Assembly: GCA_021201295.1 (NCBI GenBank)
Contig: JAJQFE010000023.1
Location: forward strand, 62,001-126,000
Source of the DNA: Tannerellaceae bacterium
GTDB lineage: Bacteria; Bacteroidota; Bacteroidia; Bacteroidales; Tannerellaceae
Length of the DNA: 64,000 nucleotides
Reading direction: 5' to 3'
Shown: in pieces, positions 1 through 8,290 of the stretch
How positions within the stretch are numbered: position 1 is the stretch's first letter
How the letters are laid out: every line of letters starts with the position of its first letter
Notes under the pieces: generated by a model
Seen by the model: the letters and a program-made list of their open reading frames with translations, nothing else
Told to the model about the DNA's origin: nothing
Databases searched by the model: none
Translations under genes and position numbers: made by a program

Positions 1-153
1 CTTTTGTTCTTTAGGTACAGGAGGTGGCAAACGTCTTGCCAAACCTTTATCTGTATCCATAGACGTAGTAATAAGGAAGAAGATAAGCAACATGAAAGCA
101 ATATCGGCAGACGAAGAACCATTGATACCCGGTGTCTTTCTTTTTTTACCCAT
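1..153 (-). CDS. exbD: ExbD-family biopolymer transporter, N-terminal part (runs off window)
   Basis: The first 51 codons read MGKKRKTPGINGSSSADIAF and continue through a hydrophobic stretch (MLLIFFLIT) into a Pro-rich linker. This is the start of a Bacteroidetes ExbD: a short basic cytoplasmic tail, one membrane helix containing the Asp (SADIAF) thought to take part in proton conduction, then the periplasmic domain, which lies outside the window. It follows exbB and a small membrane-protein gene on the same strand, so it should work with them and with TonB (3.6-4.3 kb) to energise outer-membrane receptors. The start at 153 is the ATG that gives the family N-terminus. Confidence 0.9.
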   Translation of the reverse strand, partial: MGKKRKTPGINGSSSADIAFMLLIFFLITTSMDTDKGLARRLPPPVPKEQK

Positions 154-178
154 TTTTGCTTACTTTATCTAATCGTTA

Positions 179-652
179 TTACTTATTCAAAATTTTCTTT
201 ACGCTACCTGCAATTACAGCTAAAACAATCAGCCCGATCAGGATGTAAATAGAATAGATCCACATATCAGTGATCTTTAACCAGGATGCTGTATTATAGT
301 CAGCCGACTCTGCATTAATCATAGGTAGTGGAGTTGGGTCACCAATCGCATATGCAATAAGTAGAATAGCAGCAAAGACCACAATTACACCTAAAGACAT
401 AAGAGCTGCTTTGGCATCATCTTTAAATGATCCTGCAAATTGCCATACCGCAAAAACTAATGTGCTGATGGTGGTAAGACCAAATAATATATATACCCAG
501 TTCAGTAAAAGGTTGGTATGAACGGGTTCCTTCATGTCAGCTCCCAGATCGATAACGCCTCCGGAAACGAACATAGCCAGCACTATAATACTAATAATAG
601 CAGAAGCTAACAGTGTCCAGCTGGATATTTTTCTTATCTTAGTTACTGCCAT
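179..652 (-). CDS. Conserved multi-pass membrane protein between ExbB and ExbD
   Basis: 157 residues with about four predicted membrane helices (near residues 12-30, 48-70, 83-102 and 132-152) and short basic ends. No catalytic motif is visible. It begins 8 bp after the exbB stop and ends 25 bp before the exbD start, so the three genes are almost certainly one transcript. I recall proteins of this type sitting in the exbB-exbD operon of Bacteroidales, but I know no assigned function. A structural or regulatory partner of the ExbB/ExbD motor is the simplest inference from position. Confidence 0.8.
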   Translation of the reverse strand: MAVTKIRKISSWTLLASAIISIIVLAMFVSGGVIDLGADMKEPVHTNLLLNWVYILFGLTTISTLVFAVWQFAGSFKDDAKAALMSLGVIVVFAAILLIAYAIGDPTPLPMINAESADYNTASWLKITDMWIYSIYILIGLIVLAVIAGSVKKILNK

Positions 653-660
653 AGTAGTAC

Positions 661-1395
661 TTATTTTTTGTATTTAAGGTTATATTTGACAACCAGGTCG
701 ATCAAAGAAATAGAAGCATCTTCCATCTTATTCAGGATAGCTTCCAACTGGCTCAACAAATAGTTATAGAAAATCTGAAGGATCAGAGCAACTACAAGAC
801 CACCTACTGTTGTGATCAAAGCCACTTTCATACCACCGGCAACAACTGTTGGGCTGATATCACCTACCTGTTCGATTTTATCGAACGCCATGATCATCCC
901 GATAACTGTACCCAGGAATCCTAAAGAAGGAGCCATCGCGATAAACAATGTGATCCAGGAAAGATTCTTTTCCAACAGACCACCCTGTACACCACCGTAA
1001 GAAATGATAGATTTTTCAACTACATCAATACCCTGGTTAATTCTCATTAAACCCTGATAAGCGATAGATGCGATAGGACCTCTTGTATCACGGGCAATAG
1101 CTTTTGCACCTTCTACATCACCTTTATCAAGAGCTTCTTCAATTCCTTTTAATAATTTATCAGCATTTGTATCAGCTAAGTTCAGATAAATAATTCTTTC
1201 CAGACAGAAAGCTAAACCAAGTATCAAAGCGATGGCAACCAAACTCATAAAGTCCGCACCACCTTCGATAAATTTTGTTTTTAAAGCCTGGTGTATACCA
1301 CCTTCGATAAGTTCAGAAGTTTCCTGCGCAAAAACTGCAGTAGAAGCTCCAAGAGCACATACACTCAAGAATGCCTTTGCAAATAACTTTTTCAT
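661..1395 (-). CDS. exbB: ExbB/MotA/TolQ proton-channel family protein
   Basis: 244 residues. A cleavable signal (MKKLFAKAFLSVCALGAS, then VFAQE) precedes a first helix (MSLVAIALILGLAFCLERIIYL) and the MotA/TolQ/ExbB domain with its two further helices (WITLFIAMAPSLGFLGTVIGMI and VALITTVGGLVVALILQIFYNYL). These form the inner-membrane proton channel that powers TonB. An open frame continues upstream, but it runs through the tRNA-Ser gene, so the ATG at 1395, which gives a normal signal peptide, is the start. It heads the exbB-membrane protein-exbD unit. Confidence 0.93.
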   Translation of the reverse strand: MKKLFAKAFLSVCALGASTAVFAQETSELIEGGIHQALKTKFIEGGADFMSLVAIALILGLAFCLERIIYLNLADTNADKLLKGIEEALDKGDVEGAKAIARDTRGPIASIAYQGLMRINQGIDVVEKSIISYGGVQGGLLEKNLSWITLFIAMAPSLGFLGTVIGMIMAFDKIEQVGDISPTVVAGGMKVALITTVGGLVVALILQIFYNYLLSQLEAILNKMEDASISLIDLVVKYNLKYKK

Positions 1396-1478
1396 TGTGT
1401 GTTCAATTTTTAAGATTAATAATTCTCTTTTTTGTTTTAATTTTTTGTTATAAGTCACTTCATGATATTTCTCCTGTG

Positions 1479-1566
1479 CGGAGAGAGCGGGATTCGAACC
1501 CGCGATACGCTTTAGGCGTATACACGCTTTCCAGGCGTGCCTCTTCAACCACTCGAGCATCTCTCC
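1479..1566 (-). tRNA. tRNA-Ser (anticodon GGA)
   Basis: An 88-nt class II tRNA reading leftward. The acceptor arm GGAGAGA (1566-1560) pairs with TCTCTCC (1486-1480). The anticodon stem CACGC/GCGTG encloses the loop CTGGAAA, giving anticodon GGA (UCC/UCU serine codons). A long variable arm (TATACGCC..GCGTAT) and the T-loop motif GGTTCGAATCC follow. The discriminator base is G, as in serine tRNAs. No CCA is encoded. Confidence 0.96.
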
Positions 1567-1711
1567 AAAATGAGCATCTCATCCTTATAAAACGAGCACA
1601 AAATACGAAAAAAATCCCAATTGCAAATGTTTTAGTGCACAAATCTAAAGTTTTTGGTTGATTTATTCACTATATAAACGCAATAAATTTTGTCCCGAAC
1701 CTTTAGATTGT

Positions 1712-2503
1712 TCAACTATCCTTTGTTAAAGGCATTTTAAATAGGTTCAGCGCATTTTTTTTTGTGATTTCTACCGTCTCTTTCATGGATATTTTATAAA
1801 TATCGGACACCTTTTTGGCCGTTTCCCAAATGTAAACCGGCTCATTTCTTTTCCCCCGGTAAGGAACAGGAGAGAGATAAGGAGCATCCGTTTCCAATAC
1901 AATATCCTCTATCGAGACACCTTGGATCACTTCATCTAATTTTGAATTTTTGAAAGTAACCACTCCATTAATTCCGATCCTGAAGTTCTCTAATTTTTGA
2001 ATCTCCCTGAGATCGGCTTCTGTTCCGGAAAAACTATGAAAGACTCCTTTCAAATGAGCCGGACCTACTTTATAAATGCTTTCAAAAACTTCCGGAAAAG
2101 CTTCCCGTGTATGAATAGCTACAGGTAAATCCAATTCAATACTCCATGTTAACTGCTCTTCAAATACAATTTTTTGTTCTTTCAGATAGGTTTTATCCCA
2201 GTACAGATCCATACCAATCTCACCGATAGCACAGTAATTTCTTATTCCAAGCCAGTATTCTATTTCCTGTAATTCTTTTGAGTAATCGGCTTTGACACTG
2301 GTAGGATGTAAACCCATCATCGGAGATACAAATTCCGGATGCTGATCACAAAGCCAGTGCATCGGTTCAATAGTTTCCGTATCTACATTCGGCAACAGTA
2401 ATTGTTCTATTCCGGATATCTTAGCCTGAGAGATAAGAACTTCCCTATCCTCATCAAATGCTTCCAGGTAGAGATGTGAATGAGTATCTATCAAATGATT
2501 CAT
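1712..2503 (-). CDS. tatD: TatD-family metal-dependent hydrolase (DNase)
   Basis: 263 residues, the usual TatD length. The metal and active-site set is complete: H8 and H10 in DTHSH, E95 in GEIGMD, H131 in AIHTRE, H156 in HSFSG and D206 in ETDAPYL, on a TIM-barrel amidohydrolase fold. TatD proteins are Mg-dependent 3'-5' exonucleases or DNases. The start codon overlaps the stop of the polyprenyl synthase gene by one base (TAATG), so the two are translationally coupled. Confidence 0.93.
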   Translation of the reverse strand: MNHLIDTHSHLYLEAFDEDREVLISQAKISGIEQLLLPNVDTETIEPMHWLCDQHPEFVSPMMGLHPTSVKADYSKELQEIEYWLGIRNYCAIGEIGMDLYWDKTYLKEQKIVFEEQLTWSIELDLPVAIHTREAFPEVFESIYKVGPAHLKGVFHSFSGTEADLREIQKLENFRIGINGVVTFKNSKLDEVIQGVSIEDIVLETDAPYLSPVPYRGKRNEPVYIWETAKKVSDIYKISMKETVEITKKNALNLFKMPLTKDS

Positions 2504-3480
2504 TAAGATTTTCGGTTCATTAGTAATTGGGATATACTCTTTAAGACCCGTAGCCGTTCCGGAGAAACAGATAGCTGATCCAGATACTCATTGGCCAGCT
2601 CATAAAAATACTGGATTTTCTTTTCTGTAATCTTTTCTATGCACAAATCAGTATAGATTTTCCGGAACGCCCGGATTTTTTCCTCCAGAATGTAGTCCTG
2701 CTTATGTATCCAGTCATTTAATTCCTTTTTTTGATCTTCAGAGGCCGCTTTAAAAGCATGGATTAATAAAAAGGTTTTTTTGTTACATAAAATATCCCCA
2801 CCGATCTTTTTCCCAAAAGAAGCCATATCACCATACACATCTAACAGGTCATCCATAAGCTGGAAAGCTAAACCGATATGAATGCCATATGCATATAAAA
2901 TCTCTGCATCTTTTTCAGATGCACCTCCAACCAGTGCTCCTGTTTTTAAACTACATGCCAGTAAGACCGCCGTTTTTAAACGGATCATTTCGATATATTC
3001 CTCTTCTTCTACATCTGACCGGGACTCAAACTCCATATCATGTTGCTGCCCGGCACAGATTTCTAACGCTGTCGTAGTAAATAAATCCAGTACAGGTTTC
3101 AGAAATTTTCCGGAAGTTTCTCCGATTAACCGGTAAGCAACTATCAACATAGCATCCCCGGATAATATAGCCGTATTGGCTCCCCATTTTTTGTGTACAG
3201 TCTGTTGATTCCTTCTTAGGTCAGCCTGATCCATCAAGTCATCATGCAATAGGGTGAAATTATGGAATACTTCTATTCCTAAAGCCGGTTTTATGGCAGG
3301 CTCTATGTCCTCACTGAATATATTACAGGCCATAAGTGTGAGAGCCGGGCGGATTCTTTTTCCTCCCAAAGACAGAATATATTGGATAGGGGTATATAAA
3401 CTTATCGGAGACTCATTCAAATGGAGTGCTGAGACCTCGTTTTCAACCTTTTTCAGTATCTCTTCAAAAGATAATATCAT
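2503..3480 (-). CDS. Trans-isoprenyl (polyprenyl) diphosphate synthase
   Basis: 325 residues. Both Asp-rich motifs that bind the Mg-diphosphates are present: DDLMD in LLHDDLMDQADLRR and DDLLD in QLMDDLLDVYGD, with the GGKRIRP substrate-binding motif near the N-terminus. It condenses isopentenyl diphosphate with an allylic diphosphate, supplying chains for menaquinone or other isoprenoids; product length cannot be read from sequence. The frame is open further upstream, but that extension starts inside the tonB terminator hairpin (3508-3541), so MILSFEEILKK at 3480 is taken as the start. ispH at 6.3 kb supplies the C5 precursors. Confidence 0.9.
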   Translation of the reverse strand: MILSFEEILKKVENEVSALHLNESPISLYTPIQYILSLGGKRIRPALTLMACNIFSEDIEPAIKPALGIEVFHNFTLLHDDLMDQADLRRNQQTVHKKWGANTAILSGDAMLIVAYRLIGETSGKFLKPVLDLFTTTALEICAGQQHDMEFESRSDVEEEEYIEMIRLKTAVLLACSLKTGALVGGASEKDAEILYAYGIHIGLAFQLMDDLLDVYGDMASFGKKIGGDILCNKKTFLLIHAFKAASEDQKKELNDWIHKQDYILEEKIRAFRKIYTDLCIEKITEKKIQYFYELANEYLDQLSVSPERLRVLKSISQLLMNRKS

Positions 3481-3507
3481 ACATACAGGGAATAGATGAT
3501 TATACAA

Positions 3508-3541
3508 AAAAGGCTGCAAATATGATGTTAGCAGCCTTTTC
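3508..3541 (-). terminator. Terminator after tonB
   Basis: A perfect inverted repeat, AAAAGGCTGC / GCAGCCTTTT, with a 13-nt loop, ends in a T run on the minus strand. It lies directly downstream of tonB and separates it from the polyprenyl synthase-tatD unit. Confidence 0.85.
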
Positions 3542-3566
3542 TTTAGTTATATTTTTACGGATCATA

Positions 3567-4253
3567 TTACTGTAATCTGAAAGTAATCGGTACAGTATAT
3601 TTTACACGTACAGGTTTACCTCTCTGTTTACCGGGTGCCCATTTAGGCATGGTGTTGATCACACGGAGAGCTTCTTTGTCCAGAGATGGGTCTACACCAC
3701 GAACAACTTCTGCATCTACGATAGATCCGTCACGGTTCACAACAAATGAACAAACCACACGGCCCTGAATACCATTTTCTTGAGCAATTACAGGATATTT
3801 GATGGATTTACTGATAAACTTCAAAAGTTCACCGTCACCACCAGGGAACTGAGGCATTTCTTCTACCACAGTAAAGATCTGTCGAGCAGATTCCTCTTCT
3901 TCTTCTACCATAGCAGGTGCTACATACGTCTGAACCTGTGCGGCATCCTGGCTATCTTCAGAACTCAGAATCTCTTGCTGTTCCAGTTCAACGTCATCTT
4001 CCACAACGTTTAAAACTTCTGTTACAACAGGGACAGGAGGAGGGGGGGGAGGAGGAGTGTTCTCCGGTCTCGTAATCTCAATCTCTTCTTCAGCGATAAT
4101 GTCCGCAACACCTTCGTATATTACGACTTGTACATCACGGGTCCCCCATTCGAATCCAACGAACAGAACTGCAAGTGCCACAACCATACCCATCAGGATA
4201 CTGAGCGTTTTGCCTTTCTCTAAGTCAGCTTTTGGTGATTTCTTGATTTCCAT
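3567..4253 (-). CDS. tonB: TonB family energy transducer
   Basis: 228 residues: a basic cytoplasmic N-terminus, one membrane anchor (LSILMGMVVALAVLFVGFEW), a periplasmic linker with a PPPPPPPVP tract and a long acidic stretch, then a C-terminal TonB domain (FPGGDGELLKFISKSIKYP .. GRVVCSFVVNRDGSI .. YTVPITFRLQ). It transmits proton-motive force from ExbB/ExbD to outer-membrane receptors. It is a single gene with its own -7 box (4288-4295) and terminator, divergent from porQ. Confidence 0.93.
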   Translation of the reverse strand: MEIKKSPKADLEKGKTLSILMGMVVALAVLFVGFEWGTRDVQVVIYEGVADIIAEEEIEITRPENTPPPPPPPVPVVTEVLNVVEDDVELEQQEILSSEDSQDAAQVQTYVAPAMVEEEEESARQIFTVVEEMPQFPGGDGELLKFISKSIKYPVIAQENGIQGRVVCSFVVNRDGSIVDAEVVRGVDPSLDKEALRVINTMPKWAPGKQRGKPVRVKYTVPITFRLQ

Positions 4254-4287
4254 ACTTTTATAATGTTTTATGTGTTTTCCAATACGG

Positions 4288-4295
4288 CAAAAATA
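4288..4295 (-). promoter_or_regulatory. Bacteroidetes -7 box upstream of tonB
   Basis: The minus strand reads TATTTTTG (consensus TAnnTTTG), 34 bp before the tonB ATG. I see no good TTTG -33 element at the standard distance, so this is a partial match. Confidence 0.5.
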
Positions 4296-4477
4296 TAAAT
4301 TATTTTATATATCACTTCACAAAAGCAAAAGAAAATACAATTTAAGTTGCATTTTTTACGTGGAAGAAAAATAAAGGTTTCCATATACCTTTTTATAAAT
4401 TTCTCCGTTTTGATAAAGAAATATGTCTTCTGCCGGTAATTACCGGTGTAAAGTAAAAACATTTTTCCGAATTAATG

Positions 4478-4485
4478 TATCTTTG
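4478..4485 (+). promoter_or_regulatory. Bacteroidetes -7 box upstream of porQ
   Basis: TATCTTTG, an exact match to TAnnTTTG, ends 23 bp before the porQ ATG. It is the likely promoter for the porQ-cmk pair. Confidence 0.6.
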
Positions 4486-4508
4486 AATGCTTTTTTGTTG
4501 AAAAAAAT

Positions 4509-5507
4509 ATGAAAAAAATATTGTTGATCTTCCTTCCCCTCTGTATATTACAGATTCTTTCTGCTCAGACCGGCGAGGAAGTATTCACTTTTTTACGGTA
4601 TCCGACCTCTACCCGTATCAATGCCTTGGGGGGTAACCAGATTTCACTGATAGAAAGGGATCCGTCTATGATTTTTCATAATCCCGGGTTATTAGGAGGA
4701 GAAATGGACGGTATGATCAATCTGAACTATATGAATTATATTTCTGATATAAATATCGGAAGTGCCTTATTTACCAAAGCAGTCAGGGAAAGAAGTGCCT
4801 GGGGAGTAGGTGCCAGCTTTATCAGTTACGGAAGTTTCAAACAGATGAGTGCGGACAATATGTACGAAGGGGATTTCTCGGCCAATGATGTCAGCCTGAC
4901 CGGCTTTTATTCGTATGATCTGACAGATCGCTGGCGTGGTGGAGTCAGTCTGAAATTTTTATATTCCGGCCTGGAAAGCTATACCTCTATCGGATTAGGA
5001 GTAGATGCAGGATTAAGCTATTACAACTCTGAAAATGAGTTTTCAGCAGGTATCGTATTGAAAAATATCGGAGCACAACTGACTACCTATCAAGAGGAGC
5101 GGCAGAAAATGCCATGGGATATCCAGTTAGGCGTCAGTAAGAAAATGGAGTACTCCCCTTTTCGCTTTTCCCTGACCGCCATGTATCTCAACCGCTGGAA
5201 ATTTGATTATATAGATAATGTAGACAAAGATCGCCAGGATGACTCTTTTTTCCGTTCCTTTGCTAAACATCTGGTGCTGGGAATAGATTATATCCCATCT
5301 GATAACTTCTGGTTAGGCATAGGTTTTAATCCGAAAACCAATATGGATATGAAACTACAGACAGGAAATAAACTCAGTGGTTTTTCTGCCGGAGCCGGCG
5401 TAACAATAAAGATGTTTGATGTCGGAGTTTCCGTTGCCAAATATCATCCTTCTGCCATGTCATTGATGCTGAGCGTATCAACCACGCTGGCAGACTTCAA
5501 ACCATAA
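4509..5507 (+). CDS. porQ: Type IX secretion system protein PorQ
   Basis: 332 residues: a signal peptide ([20 protein letters not shown]) and an outer-membrane beta-barrel-like body with repeated aromatic/glycine strands. The N-terminal block [20 protein letters not shown] and the FHNPGLL motif are typical of PorQ. In Porphyromonas gingivalis PorQ belongs to the PorU-V-Q-Z attachment complex, which processes T9SS cargo and joins it to A-LPS on the cell surface. It is followed at 19 bp by cmk, a pairing I recall from Bacteroidales. Together with the PorE-like gene at 22-24 kb, it indicates that the organism has a T9SS. Confidence 0.88.
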   Translation: MKKILLIFLPLCILQILSAQTGEEVFTFLRYPTSTRINALGGNQISLIERDPSMIFHNPGLLGGEMDGMINLNYMNYISDINIGSALFTKAVRERSAWGVGASFISYGSFKQMSADNMYEGDFSANDVSLTGFYSYDLTDRWRGGVSLKFLYSGLESYTSIGLGVDAGLSYYNSENEFSAGIVLKNIGAQLTTYQEERQKMPWDIQLGVSKKMEYSPFRFSLTAMYLNRWKFDYIDNVDKDRQDDSFFRSFAKHLVLGIDYIPSDNFWLGIGFNPKTNMDMKLQTGNKLSGFSAGAGVTIKMFDVGVSVAKYHPSAMSLMLSVSTTLADFKP

Positions 5508-5526
5508 AAAAGAAAAGATGAGGAAC

Positions 5527-6216
5527 ATGAAAAAGATAATTATTGCATTAGACGGCTATTCTTCCTGTGGAAAAAGTACCATGGCCAAAGAACTGGCTAA
5601 GGAAATTGGCTATACTTATATCGATACAGGCGCTATGTACAGAGCCATCGCCCTGTATAGTATGAGGAATGGCATCATACAAAATAACTCTATAGATACG
5701 GACAAACTGCAACTGGCCATGGCGGATATTCATATCTCTTTTGTCAGGAATCCTGAAACCGGCAGATGGGAGACCTACCTGAATGGTGAAAATGTGGAAA
5801 AAGAGATTCGGACTATGGAAGTGGCCAACCAGGTAAGCCCGGTAGCTGCTTTGGGATTTGTGCGCAAAGCTATGGTTGCTCAGCAACAGGAGATGGGAAA
5901 GGCGAAAGGAGTCATACTGGATGGAAGAGATGTAGGCACGGTTATTTTTCCGGATGCAGAATTAAAAATATTTCTTACCGCCAGACCGGAAGTAAGAGCA
6001 CAACGGCGTCTGAAAGAATCATTAGCAAAAGGAGAGAAGGTAACCTATGAAGAAGTACTGAAAAACCTTCAGGAAAGGGATCACAAAGATACCACCCGTG
6101 CAGAAGGCCCCCTAAAAAAAGCTGAAGACGCCATAGAACTGGATAATTCCGATATGACTGTAGAAGAGCAGCAAGCCTGGTTATTAGCACAATTTAACCA
6201 GGTAATTACTAAGTAA
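5527..6216 (+). CDS. cmk: Cytidylate kinase
   Basis: 229 residues, phosphorylating CMP/dCMP with ATP. The P-loop GYSSCGKST lies at the N-terminus, followed by [11 protein letters not shown], the [20 protein letters not shown] motif, and RRLKE and [13 protein letters not shown] elements of the NMP-kinase fold. A start three codons earlier (5518) is also possible; [10 protein letters not shown] is preferred as the usual family N-terminus. Confidence 0.95.
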   Translation: MKKIIIALDGYSSCGKSTMAKELAKEIGYTYIDTGAMYRAIALYSMRNGIIQNNSIDTDKLQLAMADIHISFVRNPETGRWETYLNGENVEKEIRTMEVANQVSPVAALGFVRKAMVAQQQEMGKAKGVILDGRDVGTVIFPDAELKIFLTARPEVRAQRRLKESLAKGEKVTYEEVLKNLQERDHKDTTRAEGPLKKAEDAIELDNSDMTVEEQQAWLLAQFNQVITK

Positions 6217-6253
6217 ACAACCTGTTCTATTCTTTCTGATAAGCATTATCGTG

Positions 6254-6261
6254 TATCTTTG
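6254..6261 (+). promoter_or_regulatory. -7 box abutting the ispH start codon
   Basis: TATCTTTG matches TAnnTTTG exactly and ends only 5 bp before the ispH ATG. Transcription from it would start at or next to the initiation codon, predicting a leaderless mRNA. A weak TTTC sits 17 bp upstream in the -33 position. Confidence 0.6.
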
Positions 6262-6266
6262 CAAAG

Positions 6267-7133
6267 ATGATTCAGGTTGAAATAGATAAAGACTCCGGCT
6301 TCTGCTTTGGTGTGGTAAATGCCATAAAAAGTGCGGAAAGGGAATTAGGAGACACAGACGTCCTGTATTGTTTAGACGACATTGTTCACAATAGTCTGGA
6401 AGTAGCCAGGTTAAAAGAATTAGGACTACATACCATTGATCATGAACAATTCAGAGCCCTGAAAAACAGGAAAGTACTCCTGCGGGCACACGGAGAGCCA
6501 CCTTCCACATATAAGGAAGCCGAAAAAAATAACATTACCATTATTGATGCCACCTGCCCGGTAGTACTCCGGTTGCAGCAAAAAATCTATGCCTGTTATC
6601 AGGAGACACGGGAAAACTGGACTCAACTGGTGATTTATGGTAAAAAAGGTCATGCAGAAGTCAATGGATTAGTCGGTCAGACAGAGGGATACGCCATCGT
6701 CATAGAAAAACCGGAAGATATGGATAAACTGGATTTTAACCGGGATATAGCTCTGTTTTCCCAGACCACCAAACCATTAGATGGCTTTCAGAAAATCGTA
6801 GAAACGATAAGAAAAAGAATATCCGGAAAGGTTAATTTTCATTTTTACGATACCATCTGCCGCCAGGTTGCCAATCGTCTGCCCAATATTAAAGCCTTTG
6901 CCTCCCGGCATGACTGGATCTATTTTGTGGCCGGAGAGAAAAGCTCCAACGGAAGAATGCTTTTCGAAGAATGTAAAAAAGCAAATTCCCATACCGTTTT
7001 TATTTCAGATGCGCAGGAAATCACCCGACCGCTTCCGGAAGAAGTAGAAACAGTCGGGGTTTGCGGAGCCACTTCCACCCCTACCTGGCTGATGGAAAAA
7101 GTAGCTCAAAGGATAAAAGAACTGAATCCGTAA
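6267..7133 (+). CDS. ispH: 4-hydroxy-3-methylbut-2-enyl diphosphate reductase
   Basis: 288 residues; last step of the MEP isoprenoid pathway, reducing HMBPP to IPP and DMAPP. The three cysteines that hold the [4Fe-4S] cluster are present: C13 (GFCFGV), C97 (DATCPVV) and C198 (DTICRQV). The conserved histidines H42, H75 and H129 and E131 (GHAEVNG) are also there. The start is set by the conserved N-terminus, and a -7 box ends 5 bp upstream. Confidence 0.95.
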   Translation: MIQVEIDKDSGFCFGVVNAIKSAERELGDTDVLYCLDDIVHNSLEVARLKELGLHTIDHEQFRALKNRKVLLRAHGEPPSTYKEAEKNNITIIDATCPVVLRLQQKIYACYQETRENWTQLVIYGKKGHAEVNGLVGQTEGYAIVIEKPEDMDKLDFNRDIALFSQTTKPLDGFQKIVETIRKRISGKVNFHFYDTICRQVANRLPNIKAFASRHDWIYFVAGEKSSNGRMLFEECKKANSHTVFISDAQEITRPLPEEVETVGVCGATSTPTWLMEKVAQRIKELNP

Positions 7134-7198
7134 CAAACTATATATGTGACAACTCTGTTAAGTTTAACAAAAAGGTAAGGATTTGGATAAATTATTCC

Positions 7199-7206
7199 TA
7201 TTTTTG
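7199..7206 (+). promoter_or_regulatory. -7 box upstream of pfkA
   Basis: TATTTTTG (TAnnTTTG) ends 28 bp before the pfkA ATG, in the ispH-pfkA spacer. A TTTG lies at 7182-7185 but the gap is only 13 bp, so the -33 element is unclear. Confidence 0.5.
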
Positions 7207-7234
7207 CCGGGAATATTTTAAATGCAACTACGCT

Positions 7235-8215
7235 ATGTCAAGATTTAAGTGTATTGGTATATTAACATCAGGAGGAGATGCTCCTGGTATGAATGCAGCT
7301 ATTCGTGCAGTCACACGCTCTGCCATTTATAATGGTATGAGAGTAAAAGGCATTTACCGTGGTTATAAAGGTTTGATCACGAGAGAGATTGAAGAATTTT
7401 TCAATCAGAATGTAAGTAATATAATTCAGCGGGGTGGAACCATACTAAAAACAGCCCGTTGCCTGGAATTCAAAACCCCGGAAGGCCGTAAATTTGCCTA
7501 TGAACGCCTGCAGGAAGAGGGCATTGATGCCTTGGTTACCATAGGAGGGGACGGAACATTAACCGGAGCACGTATTTTTGCACAGGAGTTTAATTTTCCG
7601 ATCGTTGGTTTACCGGGAACGATCGACAATGACCTGTACGGAACAGATACTACGATCGGGTATGATACCGCACTGAATACCATCATGGAATGTGTGGATA
7701 GAATCCGGGATACCGCTACATCACATGACCGGCTGTTCTTTATTGAAGTGATGGGACGGGATGCCGGATTCCTGGCACTGAATGGTGCGGTCGCTGCCGG
7801 AGCGGAAGCCGCTTTGATCCCGGAGATCTCTTTAGAGAAAGACCAGTTGGCAGAAATGATTGAAAATGGTTTCCGTAAATCCAAGAACAGCAGTATTGTG
7901 TTGGTGGCAGAAAGTGAAGTAACCGGAGGAGCTATGGGAGTAGCAGAAAGAGTAAAAAAAGAATATCCCCAGTTTGATGTCCGTGTTTCTATTCTGGGGC
8001 ACCTGCAACGGGGTGGATCTCCTACCGCGCAGGACCGTATTTTAGCTACCCGTATGGGAGTTGCAGCTATTGAAGCCCTGTTGGAAGACCAGCGGAACGT
8101 CATGATCGGGTTGCAAAATAACCAGATCGTCTATGTCCCCTTCTCAAAAGCTATCAAAAACGATAAACCGATTAACCGTGATTTACTGAATACCTTGCAG
8201 GTCTCTTCTATTTAA
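7235..8215 (+). CDS. pfkA: 6-phosphofructokinase (ATP-dependent)
   Basis: 326 residues, the normal bacterial PfkA size. ATP site [14 protein letters not shown] (residues 11-24) and GGDGT (104-108); substrate and catalytic motif PGTIDND (127-133, with D131 as general base); then [10 protein letters not shown] and LGHLQRGG. It phosphorylates fructose-6-phosphate in glycolysis. An open frame extends upstream into ispH, but [10 protein letters not shown] at 7235 is the family start and lies just downstream of a -7 box. GGDGT rather than GGDDT indicates an ATP-type enzyme. Confidence 0.95.
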   Translation: MSRFKCIGILTSGGDAPGMNAAIRAVTRSAIYNGMRVKGIYRGYKGLITREIEEFFNQNVSNIIQRGGTILKTARCLEFKTPEGRKFAYERLQEEGIDALVTIGGDGTLTGARIFAQEFNFPIVGLPGTIDNDLYGTDTTIGYDTALNTIMECVDRIRDTATSHDRLFFIEVMGRDAGFLALNGAVAAGAEAALIPEISLEKDQLAEMIENGFRKSKNSSIVLVAESEVTGGAMGVAERVKKEYPQFDVRVSILGHLQRGGSPTAQDRILATRMGVAAIEALLEDQRNVMIGLQNNQIVYVPFSKAIKNDKPINRDLLNTLQVSSI

Positions 8216-8238
8216 GCAGAATCCTGAAAACTTGTATA

Positions 8239-8272
8239 AAAAGCCCTATCTGTGAATCAGGTAGGGCTTTTA
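8239..8272 (+). terminator. Terminator between pfkA and meaB (bidirectional)
   Basis: A perfect stem AAAAGCCCTA / TAGGGCTTTT with a 13-nt loop sits between two convergent genes. The A/T-rich ends let it act in both directions. Confidence 0.85.
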
Positions 8273-8290
8273 CAATATATAATAAGAATT

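Noticed and set aside
1396-1560. Upstream extension of the ExbB frame by 55 codons
   Set aside because: It reads through the tRNA-Ser gene; the ATG at 1395 gives a proper signal peptide.
3481-3519. Longer N-terminus for the polyprenyl synthase
   Set aside because: It would begin at a TTG inside the tonB terminator hairpin.
4268-4462. 64-codon leftward frame between tonB and porQ
   Set aside because: Aromatic, low-complexity composition, overlap with the tonB promoter region and no family resemblance.
7061-7234. 58-codon upstream extension of PfkA
   Set aside because: It overlaps ispH and the -7 box; the family N-terminus starts at 7235.
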